Shown here: in pieces, positions 13,106-24,700 of the stretch
Numbering within the stretch: the first letter of the stretch is position 1
Layout of the letters: each line of letters opens with the position of its first letter
NCBI GenBank assembly: GCA_902728285.1
Contig: CACVBU010000362.1
Coordinates: 48,016 to 112,015, forward strand
Source: Clytia hemisphaerica
Taxonomy: Eukaryota; Cnidaria; Hydrozoa; Leptothecata; Clytiidae
Direction: 5' to 3'
Length of the DNA stretch: 64,000 bases
The notes under the pieces: generated by a model
Seen by the model: the letters and a program-made list of their open reading frames with translations, nothing else
Told to the model about the DNA's origin: nothing
Database searches by the model: none
Made by a program: the position numbers and the translations under genes

Positions 13106-14039
13106 GGACCTACCTCCGGGTACCCCGGTGGAGGTCCTATGAAGTAACCGTTGTCTGTTCGTCCGTTCGTCTGTTACCAGCTTTTCTTGAGATTGGCTCA
13201 TTAGTTTTTTCTGATTTTTGGCACAAAAATGCAAAATGGCAATGGCCAAAATGTGACGGAGTCCGATTTTCGAAAAAAAATTTATGCCGGAAAAACTGTT
13301 TTTTTAGCATTTTCTCGAGATTTTATCATTAGTTTTTTCTGATTTTTCGCAGAAAGATGCGTATTAACAATGCCCAAAACATGGCCGAGTCCGATTTTTG
13401 AGAAAATTTTTTTTCCGGCGGAAAATCGTTTTTCTAGATTTTCATTGGACTTTTTCCTTATAATTGGTTGTTTTTTCATTCAAAAACATTATTGTTAGCA
13501 ATGCCCACCATCAAGCATGTTTCAATTTTCAGTAAAATTGATTTTGTGAAGCCGAAACTATTTAAAAATCGCCGGAGAGAACAACCTATTTTCGCCGGAA
13601 AGACTGTATTTCTTGAATTTCTCGAGCTGTACTTTATATTTTTTTATGAAATTTTGCACACTGATGCAAAATGACAATACCTAATATGTGACGGGCGAGT
13701 TCAATTTTTGAGAAAAAACTTTTTCCGGTTGAAAATGCCGGAAATCGCCGTTTTTGCAGATTTTCATTGGATTTTTTCCTTATATTTCTATGTTTTTCAC
13801 ACAAAAACATTATTGATAACAATGCTCACCATCAAGCATGATTCAATTGTCAATAAAACTGATTTTTGTAACCAGAACTTCCTATTTATATTTTCCCTAC
13901 AACCCTTCCCTCTCCCCCCATCAACAATCAATGATGAATTTATTGCGTTGTGTATTTTCGCTAAACGCTATATTTTCTGACTGATTTTTTCCATTTTTCT
14001 TTTCGCATTGCTATCTAACTTTCATAATCAGGTAGGTCC
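13106..14039 (+). mobile_element. GGACCTACC-ended non-autonomous element, intergenic copy
   Basis: It starts GGACCTACCTCCGGGTACCC and ends TCAGGTAGGTCC. It shares the 'gttcgtccgttcgtctg' run and the 'tgtgacggagtccgatttt' motif with the copies at 2393 and 57991, but its interior is more diverged. Two to three related blocks ('ccgattttcgaaaaaa', then 'gccggaaa') are visible. Short ORFs here look like chance. Confidence 0.65.
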
Positions 14040-15778
14040 TTTCAGCATGTTGCTTGTTTGATTGCGAGTCAAGTAAACGATATAGCGCTTTCGCAGCATT
14101 AATACACATTGCGGGACGCTAGTGCGACTAACTGACAGTGATCCTATATCGCTGTCGAACTATGTAAGGTGATTTACTCTCAATTTGTTTAACAATTTTT
14201 CTCGTAACGTAAGCGTAGAGGACTCCTAAGTTTGTGACGTAATGTTTTGTTTTCTGGTCATTGGTTGTTGTTTTTTGGTCGTTGCACGTCCAGGCTTGAT
14301 ATTTGAACTACTTTCTACAATATGTGGTTTTTAAGAAACTTCACAAGTTTTGAGACAATGCTTTGTCTATTCATCTCAATAATATTTTCCCTTTACTACA
14401 GTAGCTTTCTTCGTCATAAGATCTAGTAAATTTGGGTTGTTAATTTTTCGTTAGTTGTCAATCAAGCTCCTCTTTCATTTCTGAAAGTTGAACCTTTCTC
14501 TTAATTTGTTATTAAGCTTCAGTCTTAATTAAGCCTCTAGACTCCTTTCTTTAAGAACCAGCCGGCATCCTAGTTTAACCTTTCGACTATCGTTCGTTTT
14601 CTGTACAGAGAAGCAGCCCTAGATTTAATGGAGTAGCTTAAACGGTTATGATTTAGATCCTTGAGTCCCCCCCCCCCCATGTTCCTCGAAGGGTTGCATT
14701 GTTGTTCTATGAAATTGACAAAGTTGAGTATTTTGACGCAAATTACTGCGACGAACAAAGAATACTTTGGCTAGTAAGTTTCAACCAATTAGGTTGCGTA
14801 TTTTCACTAACCTATTAAATTTCAGATTCTGTTCGTCGCGACGAATACCCCTATCAGGTTGGCGAATTGTGCCAAAATTCGCCAAATTAAATGTTCGCCA
14901 AAATTTCAAAATTCGGCAATTCGCCAAATTAAATCCCCGCCAAATTTAACAAAAAGAGAATTATGTGAAAAATCACAACTTTTTAGTATATTTTTGATTA
15001 ATTTTCACCCATTTCACTGTGACAAAATTTCCAATTCGCCAAATTAAATCCCCGCTAAATATCGTATTTTGGCCAATCGCCAAAATTTATCCACTTAAGG
15101 TATATTATATTTTTCTGGCCCACGAATATTTCTGCTATGAAGATAATTAATAACACTCCGAGTAGGGAAATAATTTCTATATATGAATGGTTTGAAAGGT
15201 ATTTTGGTAATTTTTCCAGATCGCGTTACGGGTTTTGTTTCGGGGAATGTTCGGTCTAAGGAGATAAAGATTCTTATCAGAGAAATCAGCTAGAGCCAGT
15301 CCTCTTATGTTCTTTTGAGGATTACGTCATGACAAAACGAAATGATTGACGTTCTTTCTTAAAAAGCTTGATATCTGAACTAACACGCAAATACTTTTTC
15401 TGTTTATACTATCATTTTACGATTGGTTTTCTTATGTCAACACAAGCTAAAATCTATCACACGGTAGTAGTTAATAAATTCCTCGAAATGGCCAATCATT
15501 TGATATGAGCTTACTGTTATAAATCATAAGATAAGAAGAAGTTGGTTTGATCTGGTATTTATTTTCTGGTGAGTGATATTTCTTTTAATCGATATAACAC
15601 ATTGAAGTTTATTAACTAGCATTGTCATTCTGTCTTTGAAACACGTTTCATATTAAAAAATAATGTGAAAGTTTGAATGTTTCGCTTTTGTTTGTTTTTT
15701 TTTTCAGTTTGAGCGAACGTGATTATGTTTAGATTTTTTGATAAAATAATATTTACTGTTTTTTAGACGACGCTTTGA

Positions 15779-18700
15779 ATGATGATTTATTGGTTGATAT
15801 ACGTTGTGACTTCCTTTCATTTCTTCTCTATAAAGGTAAATATTTTGGAATAAAAAAGATCACCCAGAAAACCTAAAGCAACTGAGGGAATATCTCTATG
15901 GCTGGGAAGCAAATCCATCTTTAAACAAAAGGCCTCCCTGGTTGATTTTCGGAAGATTTTCAAAAATGATTAAAAGTAGCCTCTTTTTTTCTCATTTCCG
16001 TCCAGTACAGGAAATTATTTATGTCCGTTATGAATTTAAGCAATTTACCATTAAAATTTCTTAAGGGGAGAAGATTTTAACAAAATGGAAGGATTTTGCT
16101 TTATTGAAACTACATTTGGTGGTTTTTGTCATCCTTCAAAATTTTCTTTTTTCAAAAAAGTTTATAAAAAGGGGATATATCCTTGCCTTATACAAGAGAC
16201 CTCCTTCAATATAAAGAGGTTTTCTACAAAGTTACATGTCTGATCGTAACAAGTGTTTTCGCTAAGCACATTATTTTTTGAAACCACGTTATTAGGCTCT
16301 TCTATGGCTTAACAAATGTCCCCCTCCCAATATTAAGAGATATTCTACACATTATACCCGATAAAGTTTTTTTAATAGATACATACTTATTCCGTTCGCT
16401 TGTTGAACTAAGTCTGATTCGTCGATACTTCATAAAAGAGACTTTAGTTACACCCCTGTCTCACAGCCCCGGTGGAACTTTTTTATTAAGTGGGGGATAA
16501 AAAACTATTGAAATCTCAATCAGGATAGAAATTATATTTTTCCAAGGTTAAAAAAACAGTGCAATTTTTGAACATTGAATTTCCAAGTGGGGCTTAAATT
16601 TCAGGGTACGAAATGTTTGCCAAATTTACCAGTGTGGCTGGGGTCCCAGCGGGTCTGTGACACAGGGGTGTTTAGTTGGGGATCAGCAGAATCCTATCTT
16701 AACCACATTATTTATGAATCATTAACTCTTATCATTAACACAAATTGTACCTATTTTTGCAAATTTTGTCCTTATGTTTACTAAATTGTTTATTTTACAT
16801 CAATCTTTTGCACTAAAGACCTTAAGAAGTTTTTTATTAAAAGGTTTTCTTTTATGTTACAGGCAAATGCAATCGATGGACCTTCAAGTAAGAAAACCTA
16901 TAATTTTTCACTTTTAACAAACCAATTCGACCAGGCGAGTAAACTGAATTTTTCATTCGAGTGTGGTTCATATTTCAGAAATGTCTGAAGAGAGTGTTAA
17001 TTTTTAGCCCTTGATTAAAAAATAGGAGATTTACGTTACCTCTTTAAACTATCGAGAAAAAAAATTCCAAAAGGCTAGTATACGCCAAGAATATTTCAGA
17101 ATGACTTTTTGGACGTCCCTAGTTTAGGTATAAACTTATTTCTTTGTTTATGATTTTTTTTTTCGCCAACAAAAATCATAAAAAAAGAAATAAGTTTATA
17201 CCCAAACTAGGACGTCCCTTAGGGGGTTTTATGAATTAACCTGTGTATGTCCATCCATCCGTCTGTCCGTCTGTTATTAGGTTGTCTCGGGATTGGCTCA
17301 TTCGATTTTTCTTATTTTTTGCGCAATGATGCGAATTGGCAATTCCCAAAATGTAACGGAACATTTGGGTAAATTTCAACAAAAAAAAAACGCCAAAAAA
17401 GGGTTTTTTAGACTTTGTGAAATATTGGATCATTTATGTTTTCTGATCTTTCGCATAAAAGTAAGATACCATCAGAGGTAAAAGATGGCTCAAACAGATT
17501 TTCGCTAAGCACATTACCAATTACTTAGTTATTCTGAGTTATTAGGTTTTCTTGAGATTGGCTCATTCATTCTTTATGTATGATTTTTTGCACTAAGGTG
17601 ACTATAAACCCTCGAATGTGACGGAGCCCCATTTTTTTTTTTTGAGAGGGGGGATTCCAGCTAAGAAAAGGGTTTTTTAGACTTTGTAGAAAATTGGATC
17701 AACGATTTTTCCTGATTTTTTGCATGAAAGTAGGTTACCATCATTGGTAAAAGATAGCCGAAGCAGATTTTCACAAACAAAATTTTCACCTCAAAAGTTG
17801 AATATTCATCCATAACTATCACTATTTATAAACCTCGATCAACGTTCCTAACCACAGTACTCAAATTTTAGATTAGATAGATATTCTCTTCCTTCCAACC
17901 CCCTCCCTTATGACCACCCCAATGGGCACGGGGACAATCAATGATGTAAACAAACGAAGAATTTTAATAAATCTTCACTATTTGTGTTCTGAATGATTGT
18001 TTCGGTCGAGGTTTCGGTCATGCTCACTAAGATATCAACTTTATGTTTTTTAAATGCATAACCAGGTAGGTAGGTCCATAAAAGTATCGCTTGTTGTTTG
18101 AAAAATCTTCGGTCAAAATATCTATGTTAAATATTACGAGGATGAAATAGGAAAATAAACTGCAAAAAACGGTAGCTTTTCCGTTGCTGTTTGAATTATA
18201 TTCTGCTACTTACCCTTCTTCAAGATTGTACGAATTTCCCAAATGTATTTCAACAGTTGACCACCCTGGACGATAAAAACGGTAAGAATTGAATTCTGGA
18301 AGTTTTCACAGTTCATTCTCTACAGTTTATTATATGCCAAGATACAAGTTTGATTAAAGAAAACGATTTAAGTTAATCTCATACACAAAGTTTCATGCCA
18401 TCCAGGATGGCAACCTTTGGCTGATGGCTTGAAAAATTAAATTTGGCGGAAATTTGATTTGGCGTACGAAGGACATTTTTGTCCAAAAAACAGTATTAAA
18501 TGAGAGAAAAACCTGTTATAAGGCCTGAAAGAAGCACACGTTTAGGGAATGAATACAATAATTAAAACGTGGCGGGAATTTAATATGGCGGATGACGAGA
18601 AAAATTAATTTTTGCGGGAGTTTAATTTGGCGGATTTCCGTCAAATCCGTCAAATCCGTCAAATTTTCTTTCCGCCAAAATTTCTTCCCTTGAGGTGTTT

Positions 18701-21700
18701 TTAACCTAGAAAGATTAGAAGACCTACCTCGATTGACATGAAGGATACCGTTGGTAAAGTTTCAAATTAATTTTTCAGCATTTTTGGATGCGATCAAGAG
18801 AGAATGTGGAAACCTTCCCACGTACAAATACTGTGGAAAACCTACCTTGAATAAACTTCGAATGGGATATCACCAAAATATTTCCTTTCACCACGATTTC
18901 TATCTTAATGTCAGAATGCTTGATCATTCTTACCAAGGTAAAGTAAATTTCTTCTTGCTGGTTTTCTCAAATTTGTCCGAGTTATGAAATTTCGAGTTAT
19001 GGAGTAAGGTTTAAAAGACAAACTTGTCTTGTCAACTATTCGAGTTGAATAGTTTGCACTGAATTATTACTTAGTTTTTCGACGCTAACCTGGCTCTAAG
19101 ATCATCACCTAAAAGAATAAACATATTTTTCATTTAAAGAGAATCAGTGTCTTGGACTTATCATGGAAATGGATTATGTGTTCAACGGAACGAGGATTGT
19201 CAAGAAGCAACTCATTACTAAAGTAACTTACTTACTCAGTACATTTTTTTCACTTACTTTAAGGCGTACAAACTTTCACGAGTAGAAACTTTCGCGAAGT
19301 CGAAAAATCGCGAAATTAACGACATTTATATTCGCGAATTCGACGAAAAAATCTTTCTCGTGAGCATAAACTTTCGCGAAGCAAAACATAAAAATGAAAA
19401 TTCTATCGGCTCAGCATAGTGTGCAGAGGGGTCCAGCCCCCAGCATTTTTTAGGGGGGCTAAGGAAAATAGCCCCAGGCTAAATTCTAGAAACATAGCCC
19501 CCACCCTCACAAAGCAAAATATCAAAGAAATTTTGCATGTAAATTCTCTCAAAATTTTTTCAAGAGGGATAAAACCTTCCCCACAGCATAGATTTTTAAC
19601 ATAATTTAAAATATCTTCAACCTATCAGCTTTGGCCCCAGTTCTACTACACAATACTCAGCCCCTAGCAAGCTAGCCCCAGTATTTTTTGAAAAAAAAAC
19701 AGCCCCCAATCAAGCAAAAATGGTTTACCCCCCCCCCCTAAGCTCAGGGGGTAGTATTTTATACTCACAGGAGCAAACACTTATTGAATTGGATTTTCAC
19801 TTTTGTTTTTTGACTTGTGAGGCTTAAATCAGGCTAGAAAAAGCCATTAATCTTTCATTTTATTACAATTTAAAAGTTTAAAAGATTTTCTATTTTGTCA
19901 AGGATTTTTCGCGAGCATAAACATTTGCGAAAAGGGCTAAAATTCGCGAAAATCGCGAAAGTTTCTTCTCGCGAAAGTTTGTACGTCTAACGAACTGTGC
20001 CTTTTTTTGAAAAATGAATTTCTAGAAAGTTCCAATGAACCTGTTTCTTTTGATCCCCGGCAGTCGGGACCACTATATTGCCTTAACGGGAAATATTTCC
20101 CGAACGGGAAGGTGGAAAACTTCCCGAAATGGTTAGACTTTCCAAATCGGGAAGTTCACCAGCTTCCCGATCGGGAAAGTGGCCTCTGAACACTCCGGAA
20201 ATGCCTGTGGAAAGTTTAAAACTTGTGCCTCTTGTAAAGGAGGGAAAATAAATAATATTCACCAGGTAGTTAAGAAATCCACCGGGTGATAGCTTCTTAA
20301 TTCTACTTTCCCCATTCCCAATTAAAAACCTATTCCCTTCCCTATTTGGAAACTTTTTCTCGATCGGGAAACAAAAATCTGCTTTGTTTACTAAAGTTCG
20401 ATTTCCCGTTCGGGGACGATGAAAAGTTCTTGACCGAAACGGGAAACAGAAAAGTGATGAAATTTTCAATCTGAAAACAGTTTCCTTTCAGGTTATTATA
20501 TTATCAGGTTATTATTATATCACCTTACGTTCGGGAAATATTTCCCGTTAAGGTAATAGTTGTCTTTTTCATGTAGTGGTACCGACTGCTCGACTTATTA
20601 GGCCAAACGCTTTAATGATTTAAAACTAAGTTGGTCCAGTCAAAATTTGATTTTTTTCTGGTGATGAATATTGAAATTAAAAAAAAAAACATTTCAGGAG
20701 CTGATGAAAGACTATAGGAGAGAAGCTGGGAAGGATTATTTGGTAGATTACAATACAACCTTTACATTCCAAATCGCCCAAATACCAACTGGTTGGAAAG
20801 CCGTTGTTAGCCGAACGACACTGAGTAAGAATCATTTAGAATATTCTCATGTATACAATGGAGTATCAATCTGTTTTCACACTCCTTCATCAACACATGT
20901 TTTTTTATAAGCATTGCACTTGTAAGCATATCTAGGCTCAGATATGGGAAAAATTAAGCATATGGTAAGCATTACTTGAGCCTACGAAAAATTCCTGATT
21001 TTTGCTTTTTTGGCTGGAATTTTACGGATTTTCAGTATTTCCCTAAATTTTTGCTTTGGATATAAGCATCCCTCAAGCATTTTTTCAGCCTTATTAAGCT
21101 TTCGACCTAAGCATCTCTGAGCCTGTTTTCGGATTTTTGTATGCTTATAAAAAGAAACAAAAACCAGTCTCAACGATTCAAACTCTGTCTAAACCCGATC
21201 AACTTAGTGTCTTACATGTTTTTATAAACATCGCACTTATAAGCAATAACCAAAAACTTTAGCATATACTCTCGGGTACCTAATAATCAATGTCATATCA
21301 TTGCTATTACAAATTCATCAAAATTGCTCAAAATAAGGCAAAATAGAACAGATTTACGCTGTCATTCGCCAAAATTAGTTCCCGCCAAAATTAAAATTTT
21401 TTAGGATATTTGCTGCCCACCAAAATTAGTCCCCCCCTTAAGGTAGTTTCAACTCGTCGAGAATTTTGTCTATGTAAATAAAACGATAATTCTACTTATC
21501 TATAAAGTGAAGTGAAAAAATCGAATGTTTAGAGACTGAAAACCTGGAATTTGGAATCAACGTTACAACGTTACTACTGCGAAGAAAAAATACGAGGTCT
21601 AATTGTGTATAGGCTATGAATTTGGGTCACTCGGTGTGGTAAACAAGAAAAATAAAAACCGATTTGTATGTTCAAGCTACGGAGACCTCGTACGATAGAA

Positions 21701-24700
21701 GAATTGAAAAATGAAAGAAGGAAAGTTCGGTACATTCCTTGTTTACCTACTGAGTTTATGTAGCCACCATTGCGGAATTAATTCTCCATGTCCTGTTTGA
21801 CTGACTAACAAATGAATTTTTTCCTGATTTCAGCGAAATGCGTGTCCTTTATGTGGATGGTTTACGGGGAACACAAAGAAGCTGGCTCCCATGGTATGAA
21901 TACCAAAATCACATTATCTTTTTGAGAGAAGCTGCAACGCTGTCGGCTTTACGACTGATTATATCATCCCACACATCAGTACTTATCCTTTTTTAATATT
22001 GATCAATTGACCCATTGATCAATATTTCCTGCTTTTACAAAATTACCTTAGCCAAAGAGAATAAAGTTTAAAAATGTTGCGAAATAAGTTCCCTGCTTAG
22101 AACTCTCTCTCTTTCATTCGACAGCCTACTACGACCCAAAGAAGTGCATTACAAGTAAACCTACCGGTGAGTATTAGTTCCCTTATATTTTGATGGGATC
22201 TACCACCGCGCTCTTGAAATGCTGCATGTTTGATATTACATCCACAGTGTTAAAGTTTGCTCGAGACGGGGGTAAAATGATTGGAAAAGTTAATTCAAAA
22301 TTCTTTATTGGTTTGATCTTAATTGATTAGTAGTGACTTAGGATTTTATCACTTTTCATTGAAAATATTGACCCCTAAGCAACTTCCCGGACACCTAACA
22401 TCGCATATCATTGGATCCACAAAGAGCTCGCCTTTCAGCAGTTTCCACTTTTTTCTTGATAAAGTTCATTGTAAATGTTATTTTTCTTGAAAAAGCTCGA
22501 TAATTAAGTCTGAAAAAAATTATTTTAACAAAACACCAGTCCTTTAAGCGTCATTTTGTTTACCACATTTTCCCTATTTCTGAGAAACCTATTTTCATAA
22601 GAATACCCCTATTCATAAAAAAAACTATTTTCTCAAAAAGATCCACCAGTGAACAATGCATCGTATACAAAATTCTAATTTGTATTGATTGTTGAGCCAG
22701 CCAATCAATATCCTTGATTCCGTTTATTTTCTTAGGTGTAGCAAATTTCAGATTTTATCACTATACGATATCCTCTTTTGTAACTATCGAAAAAGATTAG
22801 AATAAAATACAAATACATGTGTTAGAACGTCTCACAATAATCAATTTTAAGGTTTTAAACAAATTTACCAAACTAGACTTGAAGGAGGTCTTAAAAGACC
22901 AGCCGTTTTGATAAATGATCATATGACTTTACGAATGGTTTGGTGCAGTAGTAGCAGCGTAGATGTCGTCAACTTGCTTAGCAGAACTTCCTATCCTCCA
23001 AACCTTTCTTTCAGAGTACGCGGAAAAACTTTGCTCTAATCAAACTGACGGTGGACCTTTCAAGTACCAAGATATGAAGAAGGCAGTATTTGAACATTGT
23101 AAGAGGTCCACTACTACTACGTTGCAAGGAGGAGGTGTTACAACAGAAAACCCTCAAGAACATCGTGTAGTGGTTATCTCTATTGTTGCTGGTGTTGTCA
23201 CTGCTATCGCAATTCTTGTGTTGGCTTTTGTTCTGTTCCGCAAGAGAGGTTGCACCCGTCTACTAAATTCTTCACGTCATGTCTACAATATAGGTAAACA
23301 GCTTCCCTTTTAACTACCCAAACAAAGGATAAGAGGTCAAAATACCGTTAGTACTCCAAAGGGCCCTAATATTTGATACCCATAAACTTCAGCTTGCTTT
23401 CTATATAGTAATTCTGTGTCGATCGGTGTACAATTTGAAGGAGCAAAAGGCTCTCAAATTTAAACTTAAGATAAAACTCCAAAAGGTCAAATTTTTTATT
23501 TCTAAAAAGAGCTTGGCAGTGAACGTATTAAACTTCTCCCTTAGGGTGCATTCCTTTTACCAGACTTACCTAACTTGATTAACTGTGTGGACCAGATCTA
23601 CTTTAGGCGTACAAACTTTCGCGAGCAGAAACTTTCGCGAGGACGAAAAATCGCAAAATTCACGACATTTACTTTCGCGAATTTAACGGAAAAATATTTT
23701 TCGCGAGCATAAACTTTCGCGAATCAAGACGTAAAATTGGGAATTTTCACATGAAAAAATGGCTTAGAGCTGCAAATACTTCTTGGATTGGCTTGAAATA
23801 TTTGTCTTTTGACTTATTAGTATTTTAGCAGGCTAAAAAGGGCCATAAAAGTTACATTTTATTCAAAGATTGAAGTTTTACAGATTTTCTATTTTGTCAA
23901 GAATTTTTCGCGAGCATAAACTTTCGCGAATGGCCCTTCCTAGAATTTTTAAAGACATTTACTTTCGCGAAAAGGGCCAAAATTCGCGAAAATCGCGAAA
24001 GTTTCTGATCGCGAAAGTTTCTACGCCTAAAGTAAATAGAGTAGACAAAGCAGCGTTAGTTAGAGCCAAAATGAAGACCTTGCAGTGCCTTACCTATTTC
24101 CGCCTCCATATGCCATTTCACAGCACCAAATGGGTCATGGGTAATCTGGACTGATTGCGCCTCCATAGCGGCTTTCTGTTGGCTAGACGCAATAATCTTT
24201 AAAAAATTTCAAAACTTTGGACCAATAGTAGGTCGTCATTAGCGTGCAGTGATCCTGATTACCCATTACGTTTTGAAACTGTAAAATGGCCTATAGCAAT
24301 ATCCATAATGGCACACTAGGTCTCGCTTGTTTACATTTAAAGGCTTGCTACCTTGTGCGCCCGGTAATTTTGTCTTTTAAAATGCAGTGTCAGTATAACT
24401 GAAAATGTAAATGGAACAACAGGTTAGCTACCGAAAAAAGGCAGAGAACTGAACGGACTGAGAAAATTGCAGGACCAGCCAGTTAGCTTTAGTTAAATGA
24501 AAAACTAAATGGAGTGACAAGTTAGTGATATATCTTAACCAGCGCGGTTAGGAAAGTCTGGTAAATGGAATGTACTCTTAAAGATACATACTTGACTTTT
24601 GATGCGCCTTTAACTTGTAATACGTGATTTTTTTGTTCGTTTATCGATCAGGGTATTTTTTTCTAATAACTGAGTCTTTTACTTCAGAAAACCCTGTGGA

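Larger units (their letters stand above)
9327..15778. other. Intergenic region between raptor and the SEFIR receptor gene
   Basis: I see no exon that I can support here. The stretch begins with the 3' flank of raptor. It contains a candidate TIR element with ends GGGTATGTGC/GCACATACCC (about 10498-10784), a MITE at 11457-11752, a SINE-like stretch near 12480-12660 with the words 'tttcgtccttattaggact' and 'tttcgtccttactgggac', a GGACCTACC element at 13106-14039, and a fragment of the 'cgccaaatt' repeat family near 14850-15105. The 5' end of the receptor transcript should lie at the right edge. Confidence 0.6.

Noticed and set aside
20083-20469. 128-residue minus-strand ORF
   Set aside because: It lies within the palindromic CGGGAAATATTTCCCG element and reflects its repeats.
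22963-22981. ATG at 22963 as the start of a separate receptor gene
   Set aside because: An acceptor ending at 22981 gives the exact phase needed to join exon 22125-22166, so the exon belongs to the upstream chain.
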